Counted from the stretch's first letter, positions 48,994-56,781 are shown. The stretch: DNA of 56,781 nt from an uncultured Phascolarctobacterium sp. (GCF_934190775.1 NZ_CAKPTG010000018.1:1-56781); one strand, 5' to 3'. Notes: generated by a model not told the origin, from the letters alone. Translations and numbers: made by a program.

Positions 48994-49676
48994 TTTACGC
49001 CCGCCATTCTGTAGCCAACGCCACGGATAGTTTCAATCAGCTCACCTGCATCGCCCAGCTTCTGGCGCAGGGTACGGATATGCACATCAACGGTGCGGGT
49101 TTCACCGCTGAATTCATAGCCCCAGATATCGTTGAGCAGCTTGTCACGCGAAAAGACAATGCCCGGATGCTGCAAAAACTTGCGCAACAGCTCGTATTCC
49201 TTCAGCGTCAGCACAACCTCACTGCCGCCTACGCTCACCTTATGCTCCAGCTGGTTGACCTCCAGGCAGCCGATGCGGATAGTTTCCTCTTCATTCTCAC
49301 TGGGGCGTGGTGCTGCGCAACGGCGCAGTACTGCCTTGATGCGCGCCACCATCTCCAGCATTCCGAAGGGCTTGGCAATATAATCGTCGGCACCGCTGTC
49401 CAGGCCCTTGACCTTATCAAACTCCGAGCCCTTGGCTGTAGCCATAATCACAGGGATATTAGCATAACGTTTATCGGCACGCAAACGTCTGAGAATGCTT
49501 ACACCATCCTCATCCGGCAGCATAATATCTAAAACAATCAGCTCAGGAACCTGCTTTTCCAACAAAGCGAAAAGCTCGCGGCCACTGCCGCAGCCCTGTG
49601 CCTCCATGCCAACGGACTGCAGGGTGTAAACCTCCAGCTCGCAAATATTTTGTTCATCTTCCACGCAGAAAATCAT
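48990..49676 (-). CDS. PhoB-like response regulator
   Basis: OmpR-family transcription factor of 228 residues, start at 49676 (MIFCVEDEQNICELEVY) after GGTGGTG. The receiver has the acidic pair ED, the phosphorylated aspartate in ELIVLDIMLPDEDGVSILRRL, the threonine in MATAKG and the lysine in YIAKPFG. The C-terminal winged helix has LTLKEYELLRKFLQHPGIVFSRDKLL and RTVDVHIRTLRQKLGD. A TATAAT sits upstream near 49707-49712. The signal is unknown; the kinase gene follows directly. Confidence 0.94.
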   Translation of the reverse strand: MIFCVEDEQNICELEVYTLQSVGMEAQGCGSGRELFALLEKQVPELIVLDIMLPDEDGVSILRRLRADKRYANIPVIMATAKGSEFDKVKGLDSGADDYIAKPFGMLEMVARIKAVLRRCAAPRPSENEEETIRIGCLEVNQLEHKVSVGGSEVVLTLKEYELLRKFLQHPGIVFSRDKLLNDIWGYEFSGETRTVDVHIRTLRQKLGDAGELIETIRGVGYRMAGVK

Positions 49677-49775
49677 GAAAAACACCACCAATCTATACTC
49701 TTATGCATTATTATATACGCAAAGCGGAATTTTTTCCTGTTAAATTTAGGTAAAAAAATTAACAGGAGTAAAAGA

Positions 49776-49808
49776 GCCCGGCAGCATCACTTGGTAATAC
49801 TGTCGGGC
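49776..49808 (-). terminator. Terminator after the AbiE pair
   Basis: GCCCGGCAG (49776-49784) pairs with CTGTCGGGC (49800-49808), then CTCTTTTAC on the minus strand. It separates the AbiE genes from the downstream two-component system. Confidence 0.7.
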
Positions 49809-49831
49809 GGTGTTGAGTTTTTTTGTGTAAG

Positions 49832-50743
49832 CTAAGAATCAAAAAACTTGCTTTCAGCCAATTTTTTTAATGATTCTATAGCCGTATCATACGAAATATT
49901 TTCTTCTAATAACTGTATTGTCAGATTTTCATAATCCTTCCTGTAAACATTTTCCTTAATTATTTCTTTAAGCAATCCACTCACATCAACATCTGGCAAA
50001 GCAGAAAAACAAATAGCGGATTGTGCTCGAACTTCGCGCACTTCCTTAATCAAATCTTTGAACGTATCATCTTGCGATACCAATGGTAATAATTTATAAA
50101 TGTCATAAAGATGACGAGAATGCTTAGCAACCTTTCCAGATAAATAATAATCACAAACAGCAAAAACTTTGTCAACTAAAGTACGGTCTATTCCCTGGAC
50201 TTTCATCATAAAAGGAGCTAAGCCAAAAGTATCAATAAATTCAGGAGCCTCATGCTGCATCATATTACCAACATAACTATATACAGGCAGTAAAACAGTC
50301 GGGAAAGATACTGCCGTATAAGATGTTTCCAATAAAACCGCAGATTTCACAATGGAACTAGAAGAAGCCAAAACCGAATCATACGCAACAACATAACGAT
50401 TATAATCACGACGGCTTCTGGTTTCATCGACATTTTCAATTACCATTCCCAGTTCTTCAGCGGAATCAAGTATTGCTTTTTTGACTTTCTTTTTCTGTCC
50501 TTGGGATAAAGAAACATCAATTGTAAGATCTATATCCTCGGAAAATCTACGAATTACCTTATGACATTTACTGAGTGAAGTCCCGCCTTTAAAAACAATA
50601 AAAGGAATTTTTTCGGCTAGCAGTTTAAGCAATACAGTTACATAATAATCCTTTTCTATAATCTGCATCATCTGCCTGGTCTGTTTATATGTTAATCTGA
50701 GCGCCTGAAGAAATTGTTCACGATCCTCATGCAAATATACCAT
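49832..50743 (-). CDS. abiEii: AbiEii-type nucleotidyltransferase toxin
   Basis: Nucleotidyltransferase of 303 residues, the toxin half of an AbiE phage-defence (type IV-like) toxin-antitoxin pair. I start at 50743 (MVYLHEDREQFLQALRL); an ATG 24 bases upstream is also possible. The nucleotidyltransferase signature is FKGGTSLSKCHKVIRRFSEDIDL (GGTSLSK near 53-59, SEDID aspartates near 70-72). A helical C-terminal part has RTLVDKVFAVCDYYL. It overlaps the antitoxin gene by 17 bases. The A+T content is visibly higher than in neighbours, suggesting recent transfer. Confidence 0.88.
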   Translation of the reverse strand: MVYLHEDREQFLQALRLTYKQTRQMMQIIEKDYYVTVLLKLLAEKIPFIVFKGGTSLSKCHKVIRRFSEDIDLTIDVSLSQGQKKKVKKAILDSAEELGMVIENVDETRSRRDYNRYVVAYDSVLASSSSIVKSAVLLETSYTAVSFPTVLLPVYSYVGNMMQHEAPEFIDTFGLAPFMMKVQGIDRTLVDKVFAVCDYYLSGKVAKHSRHLYDIYKLLPLVSQDDTFKDLIKEVREVRAQSAICFSALPDVDVSGLLKEIIKENVYRKDYENLTIQLLEENISYDTAIESLKKLAESKFFDS

Positions 50744-51362
50744 TAAAGATAACCCCCGTTTCCACAAGATTCTTATACAGCTTATCGGGATAATAAGAAA
50801 AATAAGGTTTCATTTCGTTGACAGTCAGCCCAGACTTATCCATGTACCGGTAAAGCTTTTCCTTTAAAGAATCGCCAGTAACCTCAGAATACATATCAAT
50901 GTCTCTGAGAAGATCCAAAAACTGCAGGATCTTATAGTTCCCCTCAGTTACAGTCACCTTAGGGCGACGAACAACAACCTTTGAGCCTCCGAGAGTAGTC
51001 TCGCGGCGGTCTTTTGTAGCCTTGTTGGAAACTACCTCATAAACCATCGGCAGTTGCGTCGACAGGCCTAGCTGATTAAAAAACATAAGGCCGCTAATAT
51101 AACCGCAGCGCTTATTGTCACTCAAAAGATATTTATATTCAAGAACATCATCAGGAGAAAGCTCAGAACCTGACTTAAAAACAGTCTTAGTCGTAAGAAA
51201 ATAAATGCCACTATCAAACCGTTTGATTTTCCCGGAATCAACCAGCTTCTTCATCTGTTTTCTGATATTAGCATAATTGATACCGCTAGTCTTAACATCA
51301 CTTAAGAAGATAGGCTTATTGGGCTCAAAGTTTTTCAACAAGTAATCATATAAAGCTTCCAT
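50727..51362 (-). CDS. abiEi: AbiEi-type antitoxin (DUF6088-like)
   Basis: Antitoxin and probable autoregulator, 211 residues, start at 51362 (MEALYDYLLKNFEPN) after GGAGGG. The N-terminal winged-helix region has KPIFLSDVKTSGINYANIRKQMKKLVDSGKIKRFDSGIYFL, followed by YKYLLSDNKRCGYISGLMFFNQLGLSTQLP and the PRVVV-like VVVRRPKVTVTEGN segment. The domain plan matches AbiEi-family proteins. It lies between terminators at 49776-49808 and 51448-51475, as a self-contained AT-rich cassette. Confidence 0.85.
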   Translation of the reverse strand: MEALYDYLLKNFEPNKPIFLSDVKTSGINYANIRKQMKKLVDSGKIKRFDSGIYFLTTKTVFKSGSELSPDDVLEYKYLLSDNKRCGYISGLMFFNQLGLSTQLPMVYEVVSNKATKDRRETTLGGSKVVVRRPKVTVTEGNYKILQFLDLLRDIDMYSEVTGDSLKEKLYRYMDKSGLTVNEMKPYFSYYPDKLYKNLVETGVIFNGIFA

Positions 51363-51447
51363 TTTTCTCCCTCCTTTCACAACATGGCAGTATTGTTCTG
51401 CCTTTTTGTTACCATTATATCAGAAAAGCAAGGAGCCGTAAACATAT

Positions 51448-51475
51448 AAAAAGGCTGAGAGCAAAGCTCTCAGCC
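51448..51475 (-). terminator. Terminator of the U32-DUF4911 operon
   Basis: GGCTGAGAGC (51453-51462) and GCTCTCAGCC (51466-51475) make a perfect 10 bp stem with a 3-base loop; five Ts follow on the minus strand. Confidence 0.9.
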
Positions 51476-51536
51476 TTGTACGATATGCGATTGTAGAAAA
51501 AACGAAAGCTGCTTACAGCAATCCTTTCCCTGCAGT

Positions 51537-51800
51537 TTAAATCTGCCAAAGTCTGTGGTACACTCCGTTTTCCATATTATCGATTACATCTACCTTAAAC
51601 GGCATATTTTCAATAATATCCAGTGTATCAAAATACGTATCCGGCGTAGCATAAAACTTAATCAGTCCGCTGGTGCCGTCTACGGTGCTCACCATGGCCA
51701 GATGCTCATAGCCTTCCATAATCCAGTTAACATCTGCAATACGCTCAGGCTCAACCTGCGCGTAGATCATACTGTGGGGTCCGGGGTCATTGTCACTCAT
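51537..51800 (-). CDS. DUF4911 domain-containing protein
   Basis: An 87-residue protein starting MSDNDPGPHSMIYAQVEPERI with DVNWIMEGYEHLAMVSTVDG and KFYATPDTYFDTLDIIENMPF. It matches my memory of DUF4911 proteins, which sit beside U32 peptidase genes in Negativicutes and Clostridia. It overlaps the U32 stop by 4 bases (ATGA). Function unknown; the fold suggests a small ligand-binding domain. Confidence 0.75.
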   Translation of the reverse strand: MSDNDPGPHSMIYAQVEPERIADVNWIMEGYEHLAMVSTVDGTSGLIKFYATPDTYFDTLDIIENMPFKVDVIDNMENGVYHRLWQI

Positions 51801-53044
51801 TCTTTTACAACCTTTCTGCGTAATAAGCTGAATTGCAGCAGCGGCTTGTCGCTGGCTGCGGAAAATTTCTGCTGGGCATGCGGTGCGCAGTCAATCGGCG
51901 TACCTGCTTCATCCAGCATTTCTGTCAAAACAAAGGGCATTGTGCTGCCATCGGGCATCAAAAGCTCCAGCGGCTCGCCTGCCTTTACATTATTGCGCTG
52001 CTCAAAATAAGCGCGCTTTTTCTCAACATCGTAGCCTGTAACGATACCGACAAAATCATGTGTCTGCTCGTACTTCGAGCTGGTATAAACCTGCGCATCT
52101 CTGTCAGGCTTAGCCACAGCAAAGCCTGTGGTGTACTGGCGGTGGGAAACCTTGTTCAGCTCGGTAATCCACGCCTCCGGCACACTGTAATGCTCCATAT
52201 CTGCCCAGCATTGGTCGATAGCCTTGCGGTAAACGCTGACTACCGTTGCTACATAATGCACGCTCTTCATGCGGCCTTCAATCTTCAGGCTGCACACACC
52301 GGCACGCATCAGCTCCGGCAGATACTCAATCAGGCACAGGTCCTTGGAGTTCATCACATAGGTACCGCGTTCGTCCTCCTCGAGGTCGAAGTATTCGCCC
52401 GGGCGCTTTTGCTCGCCCAGCTTATACATATTATATTCCCAACGGCAGGCCTGAGTGCAGGCACCGCGGTTGCCGTCGCGCCCTGTCAGATAGGCGCTCA
52501 AAAGGCAACGTCCGCTGTAGGAAATGCACATCGCGCCATGCACGAAGGTTTCCAGCTCTACCGACGTTTTTTCGCTGATTTCGCTGATTTCTGCCAAGGA
52601 CAGCTCACGCGCCAGCACCACGCGTTCAGCGCCCAGCTGCTCCCACGCCTGTACAGCGGCGTAGTTGGTGGTATTAGCCTGTGTGCTCACGTGCAGCGGC
52701 ATATCAGGCACAACCTGACGGGCAGTGCTCCATACGCCCAAATCGCTAATCAGCAAAGCGTCAACCTTGGCCTGTTGCAGACCGCGCAGATAATCCGGCA
52801 ATCTGTCGATATCCTCGTTATGCGCAAAAATATTTACCGTTACATAAACCTTTTTGCCGAGGCTGTGCGCATACTCTGCCATCTCCGCAATTTCCTCTAA
52901 AGAGAAATTGTTGGCAAAGGCACGCAGGCCGAACAGCTTGCCGCCCAGATAAATAGCATCAGCACCATACAGCAGTGCCATTTTTCCTTTTTCCATATTA
53001 CCGGCAGGTGCCAGTAATTCGGGTTTAACTAAGTTTCTGCTCAT
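51797..53044 (-). CDS. Peptidase U32 family protein (TrhP/YegQ-like)
   Basis: A 415-residue U32 protein. It opens VKPELLAPAGNMEKGKMALLYGADAIYLGG, has YVTVNIFAHNEDID, HVSTQANTTNYAAVQAWEQLGAERVVLAREL, the signature ETFVHGAMCISYSGRCLLS, and NRGACTQACRWEY plus KIEGRMKSVHYVA. Cysteines in CISYSGRC and CTQACRW can bind a cluster. Members of this group (TrhP/YegQ) act in tRNA uridine-34 hydroxylation rather than as proteases; the exact role here is by analogy. It lies 67 bases after mltG. Confidence 0.9.
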   Translation of the reverse strand: MSRNLVKPELLAPAGNMEKGKMALLYGADAIYLGGKLFGLRAFANNFSLEEIAEMAEYAHSLGKKVYVTVNIFAHNEDIDRLPDYLRGLQQAKVDALLISDLGVWSTARQVVPDMPLHVSTQANTTNYAAVQAWEQLGAERVVLARELSLAEISEISEKTSVELETFVHGAMCISYSGRCLLSAYLTGRDGNRGACTQACRWEYNMYKLGEQKRPGEYFDLEEDERGTYVMNSKDLCLIEYLPELMRAGVCSLKIEGRMKSVHYVATVVSVYRKAIDQCWADMEHYSVPEAWITELNKVSHRQYTTGFAVAKPDRDAQVYTSSKYEQTHDFVGIVTGYDVEKKRAYFEQRNNVKAGEPLELLMPDGSTMPFVLTEMLDEAGTPIDCAPHAQQKFSAASDKPLLQFSLLRRKVVKE

Positions 53045-53111
53045 TAATTCTCCTTAAAACACTTCTCTGCTCTGCCACACTGACAGCGCAGAAATATGTA
53101 ATAAACTGTTG

Positions 53112-54155
53112 TTAACCTATTTCCTCAATCGCCTTCAGATGCTCGGCGTAGGTTTTGGTAAAACGATGGTGTCCGTCCTTTTCCGCAACAAAGTACAGAT
53201 ATTCTGTCTGTTCCGGCTGCAACACCGCCTTAATCGCGGTCAGTCCAGGACTGCCAATCGGTCCCGGAGGCAAGCCGGGATTTTGATAAGTGTTGTACGG
53301 ACTTTGGATTTTGGTATCCGCAAAGGTAACTACTTCCTTCTGCGTTCCCAAAAGATACTGGATCGTCGTATCAGACTGAATCGGCATGCCGATGGCCACG
53401 CGCTTGAGGAAAACACCGGCGATTTTCGGCTGCTCCTCGGCAAAAACGGCCTCCAGCTCTACCATTGCAGCCATGTTGACTACATCACGCAAGGATAGAT
53501 TACGTTCTGCCACAGTTTTGGCAATACCACTGCTCTGCATTTCCTTATCAAACTGTGCAACCATCATTTTGAGCATCTCCTGCTCGCTGATTCCCACTGG
53601 GAAATCATAGGTTGCCGGATAGATAAAGCCCTCGGCCTTAAACAGCACATTGCTGTCATCGGTCTGCATATAGGAATAGGGCGCATAATCCTTCGCCGCT
53701 GCGATGAACTTGTCAGCACTGCCAAGGCCTTCCGCCTCCAGCTTTTTCGCAGTTTTCACCACGCTGTAGCCTTCCGGTACGGTAAAGCGCACCTGTTTGA
53801 TGCGTCCCTTGACCATAACATCAACAATCTGCTGGTTGCTCATGCCGCCGTCAATCTGGTAGGCACCTGCCTGCAGCTTAGTCGCCAGTCCCTTCCAGCG
53901 TGCTTCCATTTTAAAGGCAGCGGGATTTTTTACCAGCTTTTTTTCATGCAGCAGCTCGGCAATATCCGCCGTAGTCATGCCGTCCTTGACAACTATCAGG
54001 CGTGAGCCTTCTACAGCAAAGCCCTTATTATTGCCCTGTCCATTAAGATAAATTGTAAACGCTACCACTCCGGCCACCAACAGCACCGCCAAAGCGCCTG
54101 CTGCAGCCTGCACCGGATTGTCGCGCACCAGTTTTTTCAGCTTTTCTATATCCAT
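53112..54155 (-). CDS. mltG: Endolytic transglycosylase MltG (YceG-like)
   Basis: Membrane-bound peptidoglycan glycan-strand terminase, 347 residues. A membrane helix (about 15-36) follows a short cytoplasmic tail. A LysM-like region (IVVKDGMTTADIAELLHEKKLV) precedes the catalytic YceG domain, with RDVVNMAAMVELEAVFAEEQP (catalytic glutamate in VELEA), GMPIQSDTTIQYLLG, and SPYNTYQNPGLPPGPIGSPGL. The family usually lies next to ruvX, as here. Confidence 0.95.
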   Translation of the reverse strand: MDIEKLKKLVRDNPVQAAAGALAVLLVAGVVAFTIYLNGQGNNKGFAVEGSRLIVVKDGMTTADIAELLHEKKLVKNPAAFKMEARWKGLATKLQAGAYQIDGGMSNQQIVDVMVKGRIKQVRFTVPEGYSVVKTAKKLEAEGLGSADKFIAAAKDYAPYSYMQTDDSNVLFKAEGFIYPATYDFPVGISEQEMLKMMVAQFDKEMQSSGIAKTVAERNLSLRDVVNMAAMVELEAVFAEEQPKIAGVFLKRVAIGMPIQSDTTIQYLLGTQKEVVTFADTKIQSPYNTYQNPGLPPGPIGSPGLTAIKAVLQPEQTEYLYFVAEKDGHHRFTKTYAEHLKAIEEIG

Positions 54156-54183
54156 CAGAAAACATCGTCACATCGCATAAAAA

Positions 54184-54203
54184 TACCGGACCGAAGTCCG
54201 GTA
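54184..54203 (-). terminator. Terminator after the DUF1292 gene
   Basis: TACCGGAC (54184-54191) and GTCCGGTA (54196-54203) form a perfect stem with a TTCG tetraloop on the minus strand, followed by TTTTT. It sits between the DUF1292 gene and mltG. Confidence 0.85.
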
Positions 54204-54220
54204 AAATTATTGACTGTGAA

Positions 54221-54562
54221 TTACTCCTCGTCCTCAAACATTTCGTCATACTTAGCAGCAACTGCTTCGTATTCTTCATCAGTCGGAGCGGTGTAAACAG
54301 CTTCGCCGTTTTCGTCAAAGTCAATGCGTGCGATAACGCAGGTATCTTCATCTTCGTCATGGCAATCGCAGTCGTCATCCTCGCAGCAGCAGTCTTCCAT
54401 CGGAACGAGTACTGCAAATTGCTTGTCATCAACAGTGATAACCATATCCTGATAGAACTCGTGCTCGTTGCCTTGCTCGTCAGTCAGAATAACGCAGATA
54501 ACTTCTTCTTCACCTTCAGCTTGCATAGCTGCTAATTCTTCATCTCTAATGTCTTTTTCCAT
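54221..54562 (-). CDS. DUF1292 domain-containing protein
   Basis: A 113-residue acidic protein, start at 54562 (MEKDIRDEELAAMQAEGEEE) after AGAGGTG. The DUF1292 core is VICVILTDEQGNEHEFYQDMVITVDDKQFAVLVP. It is followed by an unusual insert, DCCCEDDDCDCHDEDEDTC, with six cysteines and many acidic residues, then VIARIDFDENGEAVY. DUF1292 genes accompany ireB and ruvX in Firmicutes. The Cys/Asp cluster could bind metal; this is inference. Function unknown. Confidence 0.88.
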   Translation of the reverse strand: MEKDIRDEELAAMQAEGEEEVICVILTDEQGNEHEFYQDMVITVDDKQFAVLVPMEDCCCEDDDCDCHDEDEDTCVIARIDFDENGEAVYTAPTDEEYEAVAAKYDEMFEDEE

Positions 54563-54645
54563 AAAGGCACCTCTTTCGTTATAGCTCAATAAATAAAAAG
54601 CCCAATTTTAATCTAACCATATTGTATAATAGGTAACGCTATCTG

Positions 54646-55068
54646 TCAAATTTTAAAGCTCTTGCTGTCCAGATAATTTTGCAGAATAACTACTGCCGCC
54701 ATCATATCAATAACCTTTTTACGCTTTTTGCGGCGCAAGTCCGCATCAACCAGCACCTTTTCGGCAGCCACTGTGCTCAGGCGTTCATCCCACAGCACAA
54801 CCTGCACCTTCGGGAACATGGTGCGGAGCTTTTCGGCCATTGCTTCACAGGCCTGCGCGCGTTCGCCGATAGTACCGTTCATGTTTTTGGGATAGCCTAC
54901 AACCAGCGTGTCTACCTCATGCTCAGCGATCAGCTCGGCAATGCGGGCATAGTCGCGTTCTTCCGTAGTACGGTGGATGGTTTCCACGCCGTTGGCAATC
55001 ATGCCCAGCAAATCGCTCACGGCGATACCGATAGTTCTTGTTCCTACATCTAGGGACATTTTTCGCAT
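54646..55068 (-). CDS. ruvX: YqgF/RuvX Holliday junction resolvase-like nuclease
   Basis: RNase H-fold protein of 140 residues acting in rRNA processing or recombination. It starts MRKMSLDVGTRTIGIAVSDLLG with the first active-site aspartate in LDVGTRTIGIA, has VVGYPKNMNGTIGERAQACE, VVLWDERLSTVAAEKVL and a DMMAAVVILQNYLDS end. All expected acidic residues are present. It lies 17 bases after ireB. Confidence 0.95.
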   Translation of the reverse strand: MRKMSLDVGTRTIGIAVSDLLGMIANGVETIHRTTEERDYARIAELIAEHEVDTLVVGYPKNMNGTIGERAQACEAMAEKLRTMFPKVQVVLWDERLSTVAAEKVLVDADLRRKKRKKVIDMMAAVVILQNYLDSKSFKI

Positions 55069-55085
55069 TAAGTCAAATTCTCCTT

Positions 55086-55346
55086 TTACTTGTTAATCTG
55101 CTGCAGATAATTCTTTACCAGCTCTTCAATCAGCTCATAACGCTCGTGGCGGCGCAGCTTGGTGCGCGCATCCTCAAAGCTGGTGATATAAGTGGGGTCA
55201 CCGCTCAGCAGGTAGCCTGCCAATTGGTCCACAGGGTTATAGCCCTTCTTTTCCAGGGCAGCATATACTTCTTTTATAGTTTCAGCAACGTTCAGCTTTT
55301 CCGGCTCACGTTTGAACATCATAGTTTCTTGGGATACTTCAGACAT
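55086..55346 (-). CDS. ireB: IreB family regulatory phosphoprotein
   Basis: An 86-residue protein of the IreB/UPF0297 family, start at ATG 55346 (MSEVSQETMMFKREPEKLN) after AAAGGAG; a GTG 9 bases upstream also fits. It contains VAETIKEVYAALEKKGYNPVDQLAGYLLSGDPTYITSFEDAR and ends in a helical RHERYELIEELVKNYL. In Enterococcus the homologue is phosphorylated by the kinase IreK and modulates cephalosporin resistance; the role here is by family only. It heads the ireB-ruvX-DUF1292-mltG cluster. Confidence 0.93.
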   Translation of the reverse strand: MSEVSQETMMFKREPEKLNVAETIKEVYAALEKKGYNPVDQLAGYLLSGDPTYITSFEDARTKLRRHERYELIEELVKNYLQQINK

Positions 55347-55488
55347 ACGAAACACTCCTTTCGTTTTTCGTAAATATATTGTAGCACATTTTTTTGAAAA
55401 AAGCTGTGTTTTTCTAGTTAACTTGCAAAAAAAGAGTGCTTATATTAAGCTTTGCTTTACTTCGGGTAATGCTGCATCCTGACAAAAG

Positions 55489-55531
55489 CCCCGGCACAGG
55501 CGCATCGTTGACGATGCGGCAAATGCCGGGG
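55489..55531 (-). terminator. Terminator after the repeat surface protein
   Basis: CCCCGGCA (55489-55496) pairs with TGCCGGGG (55524-55531), with a second stem GCATCGT/ACGATGC (55502-55508 with 55511-55517) inside; GCTTTTG follows on the minus strand. It lies about 65 bases past the stop at 55598. Confidence 0.85.
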
Positions 55532-55597
55532 TTTTGCTTTAGCTGCGCTTCGACTATGATTGCCTGAAGTGCTTCAACCGTCAATATTCAATTTTGC

Positions 55598-56781
55598 TTA
55601 GAGGCTCATGCCGCCAGCTACATAATGGAATTCAGCCTTGCGCTCACGCAGGTTGCGTTCCTTATCCCAGGGTGCAGTGCCGAACCAGTAATCGTCAGCC
55701 GGGTTAAAGCTTGCCAAAACTGTCAGGGTGCCGGGGTCAATTTCCACCTTGTAGTTTTTGAGCAGGTCGTCGCCACCTGTCAGATGTACGCTGCCATTAA
55801 TCAGGACGCCGATTTTGTCTTCGTAAACGCCAACAATTAACGGATTTACCGAGCTGTCCAGCTCATAACCGCCTACGCCGATGCCAGCCAAGGTGTCGCC
55901 ATTGGTTAGGCCGTTGGCTTTGCCGGTGTATTCTGTCGGTACGCCCTGGGTAATGGTTTTGTCATCTACCACAAAGGTCAGCTTAGCAGGTGTTACGTCA
56001 GACTTACCTGCGTTCACTGTTAAATCGTAGTTATTGTTCAGGTTCTCTACGCCGCTGGCAGTACCATTCCATTCGTAGCTGCCTACGTTATTGGTCTTCT
56101 CTACGTTGGTGAGAGTACCGCCAACAATTGCGCCATCAGTGTTAGCGTTGATTACCAGACCGTTATCACCATTGACTAAGCCTGCATTGTTACCAAAGGT
56201 GAATGCGTTGCTGTAGTCCTTCGCATCAAGGTTGCCGTATACGCGGGTGATGTCATTCAGATTTACTACGAGGTTAGCTTTTGTTACGTCAGACTTACCT
56301 GCCTTAACTGTTACATCGTAGTTAGTGTTCAGGTTCTCTACGCCGCTGGCAGTACCATTCCACTCGTAGCTGCCTACGTTGTTGGTCTTCTTAACGTTGG
56401 TAAGAGTGCCACTAGTAATTGCGCCATCTTTGTTAGCATTGATTACCAGACCGTTATCACCATTGACTAAGCCTGCATTTGCATCAAAGGTATATGCGTT
56501 GCTGTAGTCCTTCGCATCAAGGTTGCCGTATACGCGGGTGATGTCATTCAGATTTACTACGAGGTTAGCTTTTGTTACGTCAGACTTACCTGCCTTAACT
56601 GTTACATCGTAGTTAGTGTTCAGGTTCTCTACGCCGCTGGCAGTACCATTCCACTCGTAGCTGCCTACGTTGTTGGTCTTCTTAACGTTGGTAAGAGTGC
56701 CACTAGTAATTGCGCCATCTTTGTTAGCATTGATTACCAGACCGTTATCACCATTGACTAAGCCTGCATTTGCATCAAAGG
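55598..56781 (-). CDS. C-terminal part of a repeat-containing surface exoprotein (MBG/YDG-like repeats), truncated by the window edge
   Basis: The frame is open from the stop at 55598 to the window end, so at least 393 residues are present and the N-terminus lies beyond 56781. It consists of 97-residue repeats (291 bp) containing LVVNLNDITRVYGNLDAKDYSN, GLVNGDNGLVINANTDGAI, NNVGSYEWNGTASGVENLN and YDLTVNAGKSDVTPA. This resembles MBG/YDG-type repeats of filamentous haemagglutinin-like exoproteins. The last part (about 115 residues, ending AEFHYVAGGMSL) has no anchor motif I recognise, so secretion may be two-partner type. Confidence 0.75.
   Translation of the reverse strand, partial: FDANAGLVNGDNGLVINANKDGAITSGTLTNVKKTNNVGSYEWNGTASGVENLNTNYDVTVKAGKSDVTKANLVVNLNDITRVYGNLDAKDYSNAYTFDANAGLVNGDNGLVINANKDGAITSGTLTNVKKTNNVGSYEWNGTASGVENLNTNYDVTVKAGKSDVTKANLVVNLNDITRVYGNLDAKDYSNAFTFGNNAGLVNGDNGLVINANTDGAIVGGTLTNVEKTNNVGSYEWNGTASGVENLNNNYDLTVNAGKSDVTPAKLTFVVDDKTITQGVPTEYTGKANGLTNGDTLAGIGVGGYELDSSVNPLIVGVYEDKIGVLINGSVHLTGGDDLLKNYKVEIDPGTLTVLASFNPADDYWFGTAPWDKERNLRERKAEFHYVAGGMSL
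55991..56781. repeat. Near-identical 291 bp tandem repeats
   Basis: The period is exactly 291 bases: TGTTACGTCAGACTTACCTG occurs at about 55991, 56282 and 56573. Units 56282-56572 and 56573 onward are almost identical; unit 55991-56281 is slightly diverged. The array continues past the window edge. Confidence 0.9.

Noticed and set aside
55991..56781. Regularly spaced repeats that might suggest a CRISPR array
   Set aside because: The 291-base period and open reading frame show protein-coding tandem repeats, with no short direct repeats or spacers.

Overview
The window reads as a chromosomal segment of a diderm Firmicute of the class Negativicutes, possibly an Acidaminococcaceae such as Phascolarctobacterium (the genus is inference). 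The translation operon has the Firmicutes layout (rimP-nusA-ylxR-ylxQ-infB-rbfA-nrnA-truB-ribF, then rpsO) and an IreB-RuvX-DUF1292-MltG cluster is present. Alongside these are outer-membrane features: ExbB/ExbD/TonB, a YadA-type adhesin carrying an SLH domain, and the end of a large repeat-containing surface protein. Almost all genes are on the minus strand. The main plus-strand genes are an aminotransferase, a small toxin-like peptide, a hydrogenase pair and a small tyrosine/aspartate-rich protein.

Layout. 0.1-8.7 kb: ribosome maturation, translation initiation and flavin genes, with a strong promoter before rimP and a separate promoter for rpsO. 9-12.4 kb: a class I aminotransferase convergent with exbB-exbD-tonB. 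12.5-17.7 kb: a molybdenum cofactor and molybdate uptake operon (moaA-moaC-MOSC/Mog fusion-modB-modA-moeA-like-modE-like) with no modC. 17.8-21.6 kb: a palindromic repeat and a three-subunit molybdenum hydroxylase, the likely consumer of the cofactor. 21.6-22.6 kb: a decayed region with a frameshifted PD-(D/E)XK transposase remnant and several strong hairpins. 22.6-27.3 kb: a ribose uptake operon rbsKDACB. 27.4-30.3 kb: pyruvate kinase and an unrecognised helical protein. 30.3-32.3 kb: EtfB-ferredoxin-EtfA. 32.5-35.9 kb: dnaE. 36.0-36.6 kb: a putative type I toxin-antitoxin locus whose antisense RNA cassette is duplicated. 36.6-41.8 kb: a sodium:solute symporter, then a flavin NAD(P)H oxidoreductase translationally coupled to an [FeFe] hydrogenase. 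41.8-42.6 kb: a 468 bp fold-back repeat and a small orphan protein. 42.6-47.2 kb: adhesin, nth, a PFL-family protein and an ACT protein. 47.3-49.7 kb: a PhoB/PhoR-like two-component system. 49.8-51.4 kb: an AT-rich AbiEi/AbiEii pair. 51.5-55.4 kb: DUF4911, peptidase U32, MltG, DUF1292, RuvX and IreB. 55.6 kb to the end: the C-terminus of a surface protein made of 97-residue near-identical repeats.

Functionally, the Mo uptake and cofactor genes probably supply the adjacent hydroxylase. The ETF/ferredoxin cluster and the hydrogenase/NAD(P)H pair point to anaerobic, ferredoxin-centred redox metabolism. The features most worth following up are the tandem antisense RNA cassettes at 36.2-36.56 kb, the fold-back element at 41.8-42.27 kb, the adhesin with both an outer-membrane anchor and a C-terminal SLH domain, and the two-gene hydrogenase system. 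All assignments come from reading the sequence; no database search was run.
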